Both the position numbers and the translations under genes were made by a program. Shown here piece by piece: positions 1-6,623 of a DNA stretch of 12,431 nt. Under the pieces are notes generated by a model. The model was not told the origin of the DNA. It saw only the letters and a program-made list of their open reading frames with translations, and did no database searches. Source of the DNA: Beroe ovata (taxonomy: Eukaryota; Ctenophora; Nuda; Beroida; Beroidae). The stretch is taken from assembly GCA_946803715.1 (NCBI GenBank), contig CAMPET010000200.1:8311-20741 (forward strand). Direction: 5' to 3'. Position 1 is the first letter of the stretch. Each line of letters begins with the position of its first letter.

Positions 1-135
1 AGAAACTCGGGCAACCAAAATTTGGTGTCAATCCGATAATCGGTTACCAAGTTAAGGGCCGACATATGGGTGACATGTTTGAGTGAAAGTTTGACGATAG
101 CTCTATAACTAGTTAACAATTTGATGGAAATAAAC
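1..135. other. VPS13B intron 22 (partial)
   Basis: This stretch starts with the exon 22 donor read on the minus strand and runs to the window edge. I see no acceptor or further coding sequence in it. Confidence 0.5.
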
Positions 136-365
136 CTGCTTTTGAGGACGCTGGCGACAGGACAGACTGAACTGTTGTCCTCTGTGGAGAGTTTGGAATA
201 CTGGGTGAGAGGGGTAAAGAAGCATTCTGATTGGTGGAATATCCTGAGCTCTCATTGGCTGACGCAGGGAGTGCTGCTTGCTGATTGGTGGATATAATGG
301 AGGAGGGAGCTGTGGAGGTGCCGAGCGTTGAGCTGATGATACTCGGTGATTCGATAGAGCACGAT
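136..365 (-). CDS. VPS13B: VPS13B exon 22, Ser/Thr/Pro-rich linker
   Basis: The acceptor TTTCCCAG enters in phase 2 and the donor GCAG/GTTTAT leaves phase 1. The 76 residues stay open and are dominated by Ser, Thr, Asn, Gln and Pro; the motif STNQ occurs twice. Human VPS13B also has a low-conservation Ser-rich linker at this place, so alignment gives little support. The exon contains three inverted CCAAT boxes and shares a near-identical 18-mer with the array at 11761-11991. It could therefore hold repeat-derived sequence. Confidence 0.62.
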
Positions 366-3300
366 CTGGGAAATTATGTAACCAATGATCATGGGGTCAC
401 TTCTAGTATGAAATTATGTGACTTTTAATCTTCCTACTTAAAACATCTGGTCTAAGCAGCAAAACCTCGACGCCAAACATATCAAAAAGACATGCAAATG
501 AGAATCGCGTGAACAACGTCCTAACCTAACGTATGACTCAGTGTTGACAGGGGGCTGATATGCCATGAAGGTAGGGAGACTCTTATCCCAACAGAGCACT
601 AGCCCGCTCGTGTGGAGTATCAATACAGGACGGTCAGAGGGAGATGAAGCTGAAACACAAGGAAATATTTTAGAAAAAAAGTTGAGATGAGTTCGGCGAT
701 TAGGTTAAAGATCAATTCTTGAAATGGCAATCGAAAGGGAATCTCGCATGCAATATTTCAAGAGTCTAACTTGACCAACTATTCGATATCTGGAGATATA
801 GATTTTTACATCGTCTCTCACCCTTATTGAAGGGAATATGCGGGAACTGCACAGTGATGGATAGTAATGCCGGCACCACGTGTACATCAGCCGGCTGATT
901 GAGGGATGAGTACATGTTCTGTGTCAAGTAGGGTCCGGAGAGTACACACACTGCTTCATCCACTGTAACACTCAGGTTAGGTGATGACGAATAATGCCGT
1001 GTGATTCCATGATCAAAAATATTGTCACGTGACTTGAGCAAACAGTATCAGCTATTTGCCGGTGAAATCGACCCTGGTAAACAAATAATGGGTCGAATTG
1101 TTCAGCACGAAAATACTGACGATCTGGTCTGCTTCCATATTACCTGATTTGTATAGGAACAGCTCGCATCCTCGTACAGTGAGCATAACTGAGCTAACTA
1201 GCGTTGTTTTACAGAACTTTATCCCAATACTCGAGATACTCAGCTCAATTGTGCACTGGTCCTCTGACAAAATATGAAGATTGTAAAGAAAAAAAGGGTA
1301 TAAATATTGGAATTTCACCAAAACTGACAAAGCATTGGTCAATTCTCTGAGCTGAGTCACAAAATTCTTAATCTGAAATTAAGAATTTCGAGAGTTTCCA
1401 TGTTGAACCAACCTATTCTGAGAGCGTGCTGCGCAAGCGTTTTCAGAGCAGTTCCGTGGAGCAAGTCGCCGCCATCAATCACATCTGTGAATATGTGAAC
1501 AGACGTGTCAGATGTGTCAACTACTGTGAAGTACCAATAATATGATGACAACCACGGATAATAAAATGAACTAATGAACATTGAACAAATCACGCAAAGG
1601 AGTGATAATCACGCAAAGAAATGACTTTATCCACTCACCCCCCGCTAGCTTGGCATTCCAGTAGGAGAGAAAGTGGGATGCAAGCACAATCTGTGGCATG
1701 GTAAACATCGGAGTGATTAGTGGTATTTCCATCCGGATTTCCAGCAGTCCTTGCATGGAGGAGGCCCTGAGATATTGCTGTCATTGTAATTATTGTAAAA
1801 GAATTCATGATTGGTTCCTAGCTGAAGACCGAACTCTATTGACTGTTGCTATATAATTTTGAAATCACAATGAATCATGTAGTTGAAATTGAATCAATAA
1901 AACCCGAGCCTATACCAAAACCGAAATCACATAACATCATTCTTACCAGGAGTGAGGAAAAGTATAAACTTTCACCATAGATTGGATGAAAGTTGGAGGA
2001 AGAATCACTATACTGGAGAGAGTCTGTAGATTCTTAACGGAGGCAAACCCAACAGAGTTGTCCGTTATCTGGAAAAATGCCAAGTCGTGTATGTCGTGAG
2101 CACAAACAGATTCGTATTCGCAGTGGCGGGGTTGCCAATTACCGATTAGGAACTAATCAAATTGGATAACTCACACACACCTTGACCACGTAGTTGCAGT
2201 AACACAATTTCTTAACAAGGTGGTCCTGAGGGCCCAGTTTGGTGAGCTGTGTGACCCATAGCGGGGCATGTTGGTCCACATCTGCCCGGTTACACGTGTA
2301 GAATAAGCACACTGGGTGCGTCCCATCCGGATCTCTGGAAATGGTATGGTGATGTTGGGAGATGTTACAAGGGTTACTAGGGGCACTAGGGAGAAGGGGT
2401 ACATGGAAGTGTTGGTTTGTTTGCAGATGATGAAAATGAAACGGCAAGCCAGTATCCATGGGAACGAAACAGTCAGCGATCATTGATTCAACATTGAGTG
2501 CAACAGAGTGTCAGTGTTTAAATGGTGGTCTTTGATCACCATCAGTTATAATGCTATGAGTTGTCCACCATGTTTTATCATAACATCGCAATTGCACCAG
2601 GCACAGCACAAATGCCCAACCATGCGTGACAGTCGCTAATTTGAGTTGACCACAACTGTCGCAATAATATGACACAAATTACTGTCTTCATGGTGACAGC
2701 TACTTCCCATTTCACAATATCACAACATCGTGGTGACATATAGTACCTCATGTTACTGGCAGAGATGTAAACAGCAGCCCCAAGCAGCGTCATACTGAGA
2801 TGAGACATGACACTCAGTCTCGATTGGGAGACTGCTTTCTTGGGGTTGGGAACGGCTGGCATCGGTCCAAATAGAGCTGACATCGTCTGTGAGATGAGCG
2901 GGTAGATAGCGGTCAGTCAATTATGATTCTTTCGTAGGCGAATGTATGTAATAATTGGGAATATTGGTTAAATAGAGCGGGAATTCGTTTAGCAATGCTT
3001 ACCATTATAAACAACCAAGTTCTATAATAGTTTAATGAAATTAGATGAATCTCGCCATTTGTTGAAATGTCGATTTGACTCACATTGCTCGAAAAGAACA
3101 GGTGGAAGGAGTTGAAGATTGAATTGTTGAGGAAGAGTGTTATCTTGTTGCACAGTATCCTCATTTCAGAGAGCTCAGTTTCGTTGTTATGGAGACCAAG
3201 CTGTTCGGCTTGCTCAACTTCGGCTCTGGGAATTGGGTTTTGAAAGTACCTGACAACTTGACAAGAAAAAAGGCAATGCTACGTTCTCCGTGAAGTCGCA

Positions 3301-5939
3301 CTAAGATTTGGTAAGCTAAAACTATAGATATCGATTTCAAGAACCAGCCAAGACTCCTATGACACATCACACATTCACATCAGGTCATCATAAACAGTGA
3401 TCTACTGACATGGTCCTCTGTTTGAACTCTGGTATTATGTTGAGGAGACTGATCCAGAGAGCACGGTACTTTGTAAATTGGAGTGTTTCGTCCTCATTTG
3501 CATGTCGTTTATCCTGAGACAAGTGTCTTTCGATATCGTTCCCAAAATATATCGTCCATTGAAGCATTATTTTTCAGATCTTATGTGATAGGAAACCTGC
3601 TCTCTTTAGCAAACTTCACCTGGTATTCAAGGTTTGGAGTGGAGTCAAAGAGAGTGTTTTCGGTAAGAGAAGTTGTGTCAACGATCCTATCACCACACAC
3701 AAATATCTGTTCATTCTGATGGAAGGAAAATGTCAGGTTTCATGTTTGAAAGCTGTAGTTTCTTCTAAAACGCAATTTTCAGAAAAAGAAGCACGAGAAT
3801 TTACGACATATCACTGACATGATGAGAGAGTGACGCATTGACACTGCACACTCCCAGCGTCATATGGGAGTAGTAGTAACCCTTGGCAACGTAATCCAGA
3901 GCAAGTCCCTTGATATGCACGGTTAGGAAGGGGGTGAAGTGGTACTTCGCTGACCTGAAGATGTTTATGAAAGATAACTGAGGATTCCTTCAGTGACTAC
4001 AAACGTTCAAATTACTCGGACATTGATTTGATTCAATATAAATGATCTCCAATCTTGCAGGATTCCAACTTCCAAAGAGTCGAATAAGAAACTCACCTTT
4101 TCCTCCTCTGCTCAAGGACCTGTGTGCATGTTATAGTGAAACTCCTCACGTAGAGGGAGAAGTTGAACAGCATTTCACAGGGAGGGCCAGGGGAGGATCG
4201 GTGTTCCTCATAGTTGTATGACATTCCTAGCATACTCCAACCCCATCCCACCCATCCTGTGTTCATTGCTACAGTGATTTAGAAATTGTACATGTGCTTT
4301 GGCTTCCTTCTAAGCCAAATGATAGATCAACATAGGTTCATACTGCATATTATTTTTCCTTCAATTCGACAGGGTCTTCTTCTCTGCCCATGTATTTTTC
4401 TTTTACCTTCTTCATCAGGGGAAATAACAGGCGGCAGCGAGGATTGCACTACTTGTTTAGTGGTATCTGATGATGTTGTCAGATACATCAGTCTTCTTAG
4501 CAGGATTATCATTGCAGGAAACTGGAAAATCATAGTCAGTGAAATAGTTAGTTATACAAGGACTGCACAATTGTTGTCGTCCATTCCTTGCTGAGAACGA
4601 TAATTTTTGAGGCAAAGTCAATTCCCTCGCTCTACCTGCTTATCAGAGATGTTGAGTGAGATGTCATCGCTGAGCACATGGACGAATATTGCAGAGGGGG
4701 AGAATGTATAGGAATTTGGAAATGTGAAGAGAGTTCTACATGTGATGTGAGCGCGGTAGAGAACTGGCTCTTCATATACTTCAACCCTTCCTGATGAATG
4801 ATGATTGATGATGCAAAATTGAAAATTTAAATCATATGAGTTCAACCAAAATCACTGGGAATGATAACAATGTTGTTAAGGTTTGACACACCTGAGGCTC
4901 CACTGTGATCCAGGCATATGGTCAAATCTACAAGCTCCACCACCCTCCTTAGACTAAACTCTGGTGATGCAACATCTGAGAACTCTTGCTCCCACTCAGA
5001 GTTGACTGTATACATGCCTGAGGTCAGGAGGTGTTAAGAATATGTTCCCACACCACATTCAGATCATAGAGATTATCATTCACTAGGAATGGCTTACAAG
5101 CTGATTTGATGTTCACAGAGAGGACTATGTCATCTTCAATGTATTTGAAAATAAGATTGTTGACATGTATCTCCACATTGTTCAGTATTCTCTGAGGATA
5201 TCACTATTCAGAATAACAAGTGAAACCAAAATTTGTAGTAGATATTCACTATCTAAATGACATTCTATATTGTCAGATCAATTCTACCTGTGTAAGCAGC
5301 TGAACATAGCTTGGTGCTACAACTTGTTGCCCGCTATTTTCAGATATACCACTATCTGATTCTTTATCAACATCATCACATGTTCCTGAACCTGAAAGTA
5401 AGGATAAGCAAAACGAAATTGATTCATAAACAAGTGAAAGTTTATTGAACAATGAACCTACCATCATTCTTCTCATCAGGTTGCTTGTATGTCAGTGAAC
5501 ACTCTAGAGTATTCAAAGTTATGACCACAGAATCAGAGCCCAGACTTGTCCATGGAATATGAATCTTCAGTTCATGAATCCTTCCACTAAGAAATCTAAC
5601 AGGAAAGAGAAACTCCTGCAAAAATAATGAATTAAGTTAGATTACAAGCACACATAGGGGCGGGTCCAAGGGGAATTTTGGGGAATTTTGGGGAACTTTT
5701 TTTTGGGGAACTCCANATCAAGTTTCAACTCAAGATTCTTCAGAAGGACATCACCGCCCCATAAGGATACGCCAAGATCATTTGGTGACAAATTCTGCAA
5801 CATAGCATTGTGTCATTTCCCAATCACAAGGAGTGCTCATTTGGAGACATGAATAGAATGAATTTTGTGATCAGGAACCAACCTTTATATACTTGTCCAC
5901 ATAAGACATCAACAATGGAGTGATGTACTTTTCTAGCAT
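136..5939 (-). CDS. VPS13B: VPS13B (COH1)-like lipid-transfer protein, 5' part, 22 exons, 3' end beyond window
   Basis: VPS13-family proteins are rod-like bridges that move lipids between membranes. VPS13B acts at the Golgi and endosomes, and its loss causes Cohen syndrome in humans. Exons, in order of transcription: 5883-5939, 5717-5794, 5462-5615, 5288-5391, 5098-5191, 4892-5017, 4636-4790, 4407-4521, 4097-4268, 3819-3954, 3620-3715, 3410-3513, 3084-3249, 2747-2886, 2181-2385, 1947-2068, 1639-1766, 1413-1523, 1144-1263, 822-962, 526-649, 136-365. All junctions are GT/AG with matching phases except exon 2/3, which is cut by an N at 5716. The spliced product is about 960 residues, against roughly 4000 for the whole family member. 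Similarity to human VPS13B, recalled from memory, is clear along the length: the MLEKYITPLLMSYV start, LWGGDVLL, FLSGRIHEL, HIPW, KYIEDDIVLSVNI and GWVGWGWS. The downstream exons, with the rest of the protein, lie off the left edge. Confidence 0.93.
526..649 (-). CDS. VPS13B: VPS13B exon 21
   Basis: The acceptor is TGTGTTTCAG (phase 1). The donor AG/GTTAGG at 525-524 is chosen over the identical GTTAGG at 530 because it gives phase 2, which exon 22 needs. The encoded ILHTSGLVLCWDKSLPTFMA, then YQPP, matches human CHNSGAVLLCSIQGL...YTWLIYQP with a small deletion. Confidence 0.82.
822..962 (-). CDS. VPS13B: VPS13B exon 20
   Basis: The acceptor is GTGTTACAG and the donor AAGG/GTGAGA; phase is 1 at both ends. 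The last part, VVPALLSITVQFPHIPF, corresponds to human APDLIAFTIQVPQYIDY. The first half is a poorly conserved loop. A second in-frame acceptor 9 bases downstream is possible. Confidence 0.8.
1024..1033. promoter_or_regulatory. GTCACGTGAC palindrome (CLEAR/E-box) in VPS13B intron 19
   Basis: The 10-bp sequence is a perfect palindrome and equals the CLEAR consensus bound by MITF/TFE-family bHLH-zip factors, which control lysosomal genes in animals. It lies inside intron 19. Function here is inference; the motif is short and could be chance. Confidence 0.35.
1144..1263 (-). CDS. VPS13B: VPS13B exon 19
   Basis: The acceptor is ATTTTGTCAG and the donor CAG/GTAATA; phase is 1 at both ends. The encoded IGIKFCKTTLVSSVMLTVRG matches the VPS13B strand pattern NVELKYCSTSLVKCASGTLG. 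Confidence 0.8.
1413..1523 (-). CDS. VPS13B: VPS13B exon 18 (two possible acceptors)
   Basis: Phase is 1 at both ends. The acceptor may be TTCACAG at 1525-1524 or TTCACAG at 1486-1485 (exon start 1484). Both keep the frame and differ by 13 residues. The end, TALKTLAQHALRIG, parallels human VIEALINEIFRSIGV. The donor TAG/GTTGGT is weak. Confidence 0.72.
1639..1766 (-). CDS. VPS13B: VPS13B exon 17
   Basis: The acceptor is TATCTCAG (phase 2) and the donor GGG/GTGAGT (phase 1). The encoded MEIPLITPMFTMPQIVLASH, followed by FLSYW, matches human HIFQIPNLTIQATRAQTLLL...YQSW. Confidence 0.86.
1947..2068 (-). CDS. VPS13B: VPS13B exon 16
   Basis: The acceptor is TTTTTCCAG (phase 0) and the donor TG/GTAAGA (phase 2). 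The encoded SVGFASVKNLQTLSSIVILP and the closing MVKVYTFPHS(W) parallel human GFQAGLTSL...VPVIP and LLKLPTCW. Confidence 0.85.
2181..2385 (-). CDS. VPS13B: VPS13B exon 15
   Basis: The pyrimidine-rich acceptor CTTCTCCCTAG enters in phase 2; a second in-frame AG lies 9 bases further on. The donor AAG/GTGTGT leaves phase 0. The encoded VCLFYTCNRADVDQHAPLWV and QDHLVKKLCYCNYVVK match human IRILVDKINLEHSVPMYAEQ and DNLLHYCYVHCYLK. Confidence 0.85.
2747..2886 (-). CDS. VPS13B: VPS13B exon 14
   Basis: The acceptor is CATCTCACAG (phase 0) and the donor AG/GTACTA (phase 2). The encoded RLSVMSHLSMTLLGAAVYIS resembles human IPTRHTSVTLLKCTCTISMA. The following intron, 2386-2746, is at 361 bp the longest in this gene within the window. 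Confidence 0.72.
3084..3249 (-). CDS. VPS13B: VPS13B exon 13
   Basis: The acceptor is AGTTGTCAG (phase 2) and the donor AAT/GTGAGT is perfect (phase 0). The exon codes for an acidic linker followed by RILCNKITLFLNNSIFNSF, similar to the human pattern SLVIGPLDFRLDSSAVHRI. Confidence 0.75.
3410..3513 (-). CDS. VPS13B: VPS13B exon 12
   Basis: The acceptor is TTGTCTCAG (phase 0). The donor AT/GTCAGT leaves phase 2, which is required to join exon 13. The encoded text ends with RALWISLLNIIPEFKQRT and aligns only loosely with human, so this exon rests mainly on phase and splice-site fit. Confidence 0.68.
3620..3715 (-). CDS. VPS13B: VPS13B exon 11
   Basis: Phase is 0 at both ends, with acceptor CCATCAG and donor CAG/GTGAAG. 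The encoded NEQIFVCGDRIVDTTSLTEN followed by TLFDS is a clear counterpart of human ACFFICGDNLSTKGFTYLTN followed by SLFDY. Confidence 0.88.
3819..3954 (-). CDS. VPS13B: VPS13B exon 10
   Basis: The acceptor is CATCTTCAG (phase 2). The donor CAT/GTCAGT leaves phase 0 and is chosen because it is the only one compatible with exon 11. The encoded 45 residues contain KYHFTPFLTVHIKGLALDYV and a YYYSHMTLGVCSVNAS strand, comparable to the VPS13B segment around FFDCQIGFVGCRA. Confidence 0.8.
4097..4268 (-). CDS. VPS13B: VPS13B exon 9 (two possible acceptors)
   Basis: The block GWVGWGWSMLGMSYNYEE matches human GWVSWAWSFVPAIVSYDDGE. FNFSLYVRSFTITCTQ follows and parallels SIGFYCTKATVTFKLTE. The donor AAAG/GTGAGT is consensus and leaves phase 2. 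The acceptor may be at 4270-4269 (exon start 4268) or 12 bases later at 4258-4257 (start 4256). Both keep the frame, so the choice adds or removes only four residues. Confidence 0.88.
4407..4521 (-). CDS. VPS13B: VPS13B exon 8
   Basis: The acceptor is TTTTCCAG in phase 0 and the donor GAAG/GTAAAA in phase 1. The start FPAMIILLRRLMYL matches the LPMFIRIMQLGIAL helix that ends the family's N-terminal domain. The rest is a weakly conserved Ser/Thr/Pro linker. Confidence 0.82.
4636..4790 (-). CDS. VPS13B: VPS13B exon 7
   Basis: The acceptor is TTCATCAG and the donor CAG/GTAGAG; the exon enters in phase 1 and leaves in phase 0. The encoded RVEVYEEPVLYRAHITCRTL corresponds to human KIEFYQDPLLYKCSFRTRL. 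The closing LSDDISLNISDKQ corresponds to VESLKLSITDQQ. Confidence 0.92.
4892..5017 (-). CDS. VPS13B: VPS13B exon 6
   Basis: The acceptor is GACCTCAG and the donor TCAG/GTGTGT; phase is 1 at both ends. The encoded 41 residues read MYTVNSEWEQEF, then FSLRRVVELVDLTICLDHSG, which parallels human YTVGELWDRAF and LVLRKVINFSDCTVCLDKRN. Confidence 0.9.
5098..5191 (-). CDS. VPS13B: VPS13B exon 5
   Basis: The exon encodes 31 residues, including NNLIFKYIEDDIVLSVNI, one of the best-conserved blocks of VPS13 proteins. The acceptor is ATCCTCAG and the donor a perfect GTAAGC. The phase-1 end joins with exon 6 to restore the SAxxYTV stretch seen in human. Confidence 0.92.
5288..5391 (-). CDS. VPS13B: VPS13B exon 4
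   Basis: The acceptor is CTTTCAG and the donor CAG/GTAGAA; the exon enters in phase 1 and leaves in phase 0. The first two thirds is an acidic Ser-rich linker (DDVDKESDSGISENSG). The end, APSYVQLLTQ, matches the human PPGYVQSLIRR that leads into the next conserved strand. Confidence 0.88.
5462..5615 (-). CDS. VPS13B: VPS13B exon 3
   Basis: The acceptor is TTTTGCAG and the donor ATG/GTAGGT; the exon begins in phase 0 and ends in phase 1. It encodes 51 residues with the chorein-domain signature FLSGRIHELKIHIPWTSLGS, followed by a VVITLNTLEC strand. This is almost residue for residue the human FLSGHIHELRIHVPW...VVITINTMEC stretch and is the strongest single piece of evidence that the gene is VPS13B rather than VPS13A/C/D or ATG2. 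Confidence 0.93.
5670..5716. repeat. GGGGAATTTT short tandem repeat ending at an assembly N
   Basis: Four GGGGAA blocks start at 5670, 5680, 5690 and 5705, the first three exactly 10 bp apart, separated by T runs. The tract ends next to the unknown base 5716. It lies where the end of VPS13B exon 2 and its donor are expected, so a collapsed or misjoined repeat is likely. Confidence 0.7.
5717..5794 (-). CDS. VPS13B: VPS13B exon 2 (3' end interrupted by N)
   Basis: The exon follows a TTGCAG acceptor in phase 0 and encodes 26 residues, including the chorein-domain hallmark SLWGGDVLLKNLELKLD. The reading stops being interpretable at the unknown base 5716, directly after the Asp codon. The four or so residues expected before exon 3 (VLEQ in human) and a good donor are missing, so the 3' boundary given here is a minimum. 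Confidence 0.85.
5883..5939 (-). CDS. VPS13B: VPS13B exon 1 (start codon)
   Basis: The exon encodes 19 residues, beginning MLEKYITPLLMSYVDKYIK, and matches the universal VPS13B N-terminus that opens the chorein domain. The ATG at 5939-5937 is chosen because the protein similarity begins exactly there. It ends in phase 0 at AAG followed by a GTTGG donor (5882-5881). A short out-of-frame ATG lies 7 bases upstream in the presumed 5' UTR. Confidence 0.9.
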
Positions 5940-6211
5940 GATTCATCACACCTAAAGTAAGCTATGAGATAGATCACTATTTCAGTGAACAAGGAATGTA
6001 AAGTCATAAACCAAATTAATCGAACTCTTAAATCATTTCGCAAATATCAACTAGCATCCAAGTCAATAAGCCCCCCTTCTTCCAAAGCAGTTTGAAGACA
6101 AACTCATATTCCATGATCCCAGATCCATAAATGTAACATGGTGGCAAACAAACAGACGCACAATTATTACAATTGCGAGTATTATACAAATAACATTTGA
6201 AAGGCTCATAC

Positions 6212-6224
6212 TTTTGCGCGGCGC
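6212..6224 (+). promoter_or_regulatory. E2F-like site TTTTGCGCGGCGC, left copy
   Basis: This 13-mer contains TTTTGCGCGG, which fits the E2F/DP consensus TTTSSCGC. An exact inverted copy lies at 6379-6391, also inside the divergent promoter region. Confidence 0.45.
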
Positions 6225-6378
6225 GACAAAGATTTTTGGAGAAATTTTTTGTTAAATTTTATGACAATAACATATTGCATGATGAATTACGGATTATGGG
6301 AATTGGGATTTCATTTCTCAAGATGCTATCTTTTAGACCAAGTGCATGCTCAACAAATGTTGTCATCGAAATATCGAT

Positions 6379-6391
6379 GCGCCGCGCAAAA
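6379..6391 (-). promoter_or_regulatory. E2F-like site, right copy (inverted)
   Basis: This is the exact reverse complement of 6212-6224, with 154 bp between the two copies. The two sites face opposite genes, as would suit coordinated control of a divergent pair. Confidence 0.45.
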
Positions 6392-6610
6392 AAGGCACGG
6401 CTCGAACAAATCTTCGACGTTTTCGCGTTGGATACATGATCGCTAGTTGTGCGGCTGCAGTATCGGAATAAAAATGTTCACATTCTTGCGTCGTCCTTCA
6501 GACAGGCTGTTTCCTGGTTCATTTACCTAGGTCGTCAAATACTAGTTGCGGAACTTTGCGTTTTAGACTTTTGCTCTGATTTGTGTTCTGATCATACTTA
6601 TGAGATAACC

Positions 6611-6620
6611 ATTTTCTCAG
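6611..6620 (+). other. Possible splice acceptor just before FoxN start codon
   Basis: ATTTTCTCAG is a good pyrimidine-rich acceptor three bases before the ATG at 6624. If used, 6621 onward is an internal or second exon preceded by an upstream, perhaps untranslated, exon within 5940-6600. Many animal Fox genes have such a leader exon. Confidence 0.4.
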
Positions 6621-6623
6621 TTG

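Larger units (their letters stand above)
5940..6623. promoter_or_regulatory. Divergent intergenic region between VPS13B and FoxN starts
   Basis: The start codons of the minus-strand VPS13B gene (5939) and the plus-strand FoxN exon (6624) point away from each other with 684 bp between them. The stretch must contain the VPS13B promoter and either the FoxN promoter or an upstream FoxN exon. It includes a GC-rich inverted motif pair at 6212 and 6379 in an otherwise AT-rich background, and a YY1-like AACATGGTGGC at about 6138. Open frames here (6197-6439, 6249-6446, 6449-6631) show no recognisable protein. No TATA box stands out. Confidence 0.6.

Noticed and set aside
3483-3719. Plus-strand 78-residue open frame
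   Set aside because: It is the shadow of VPS13B exons 11 and 12 and the intron between them on the other strand.
6212-6391. The 13-bp inverted pair as ends of a small transposon
   Set aside because: No target-site duplication is visible outside the arms and similarity stops abruptly at 13 bp; the E2F-site reading is simpler, though not proven.
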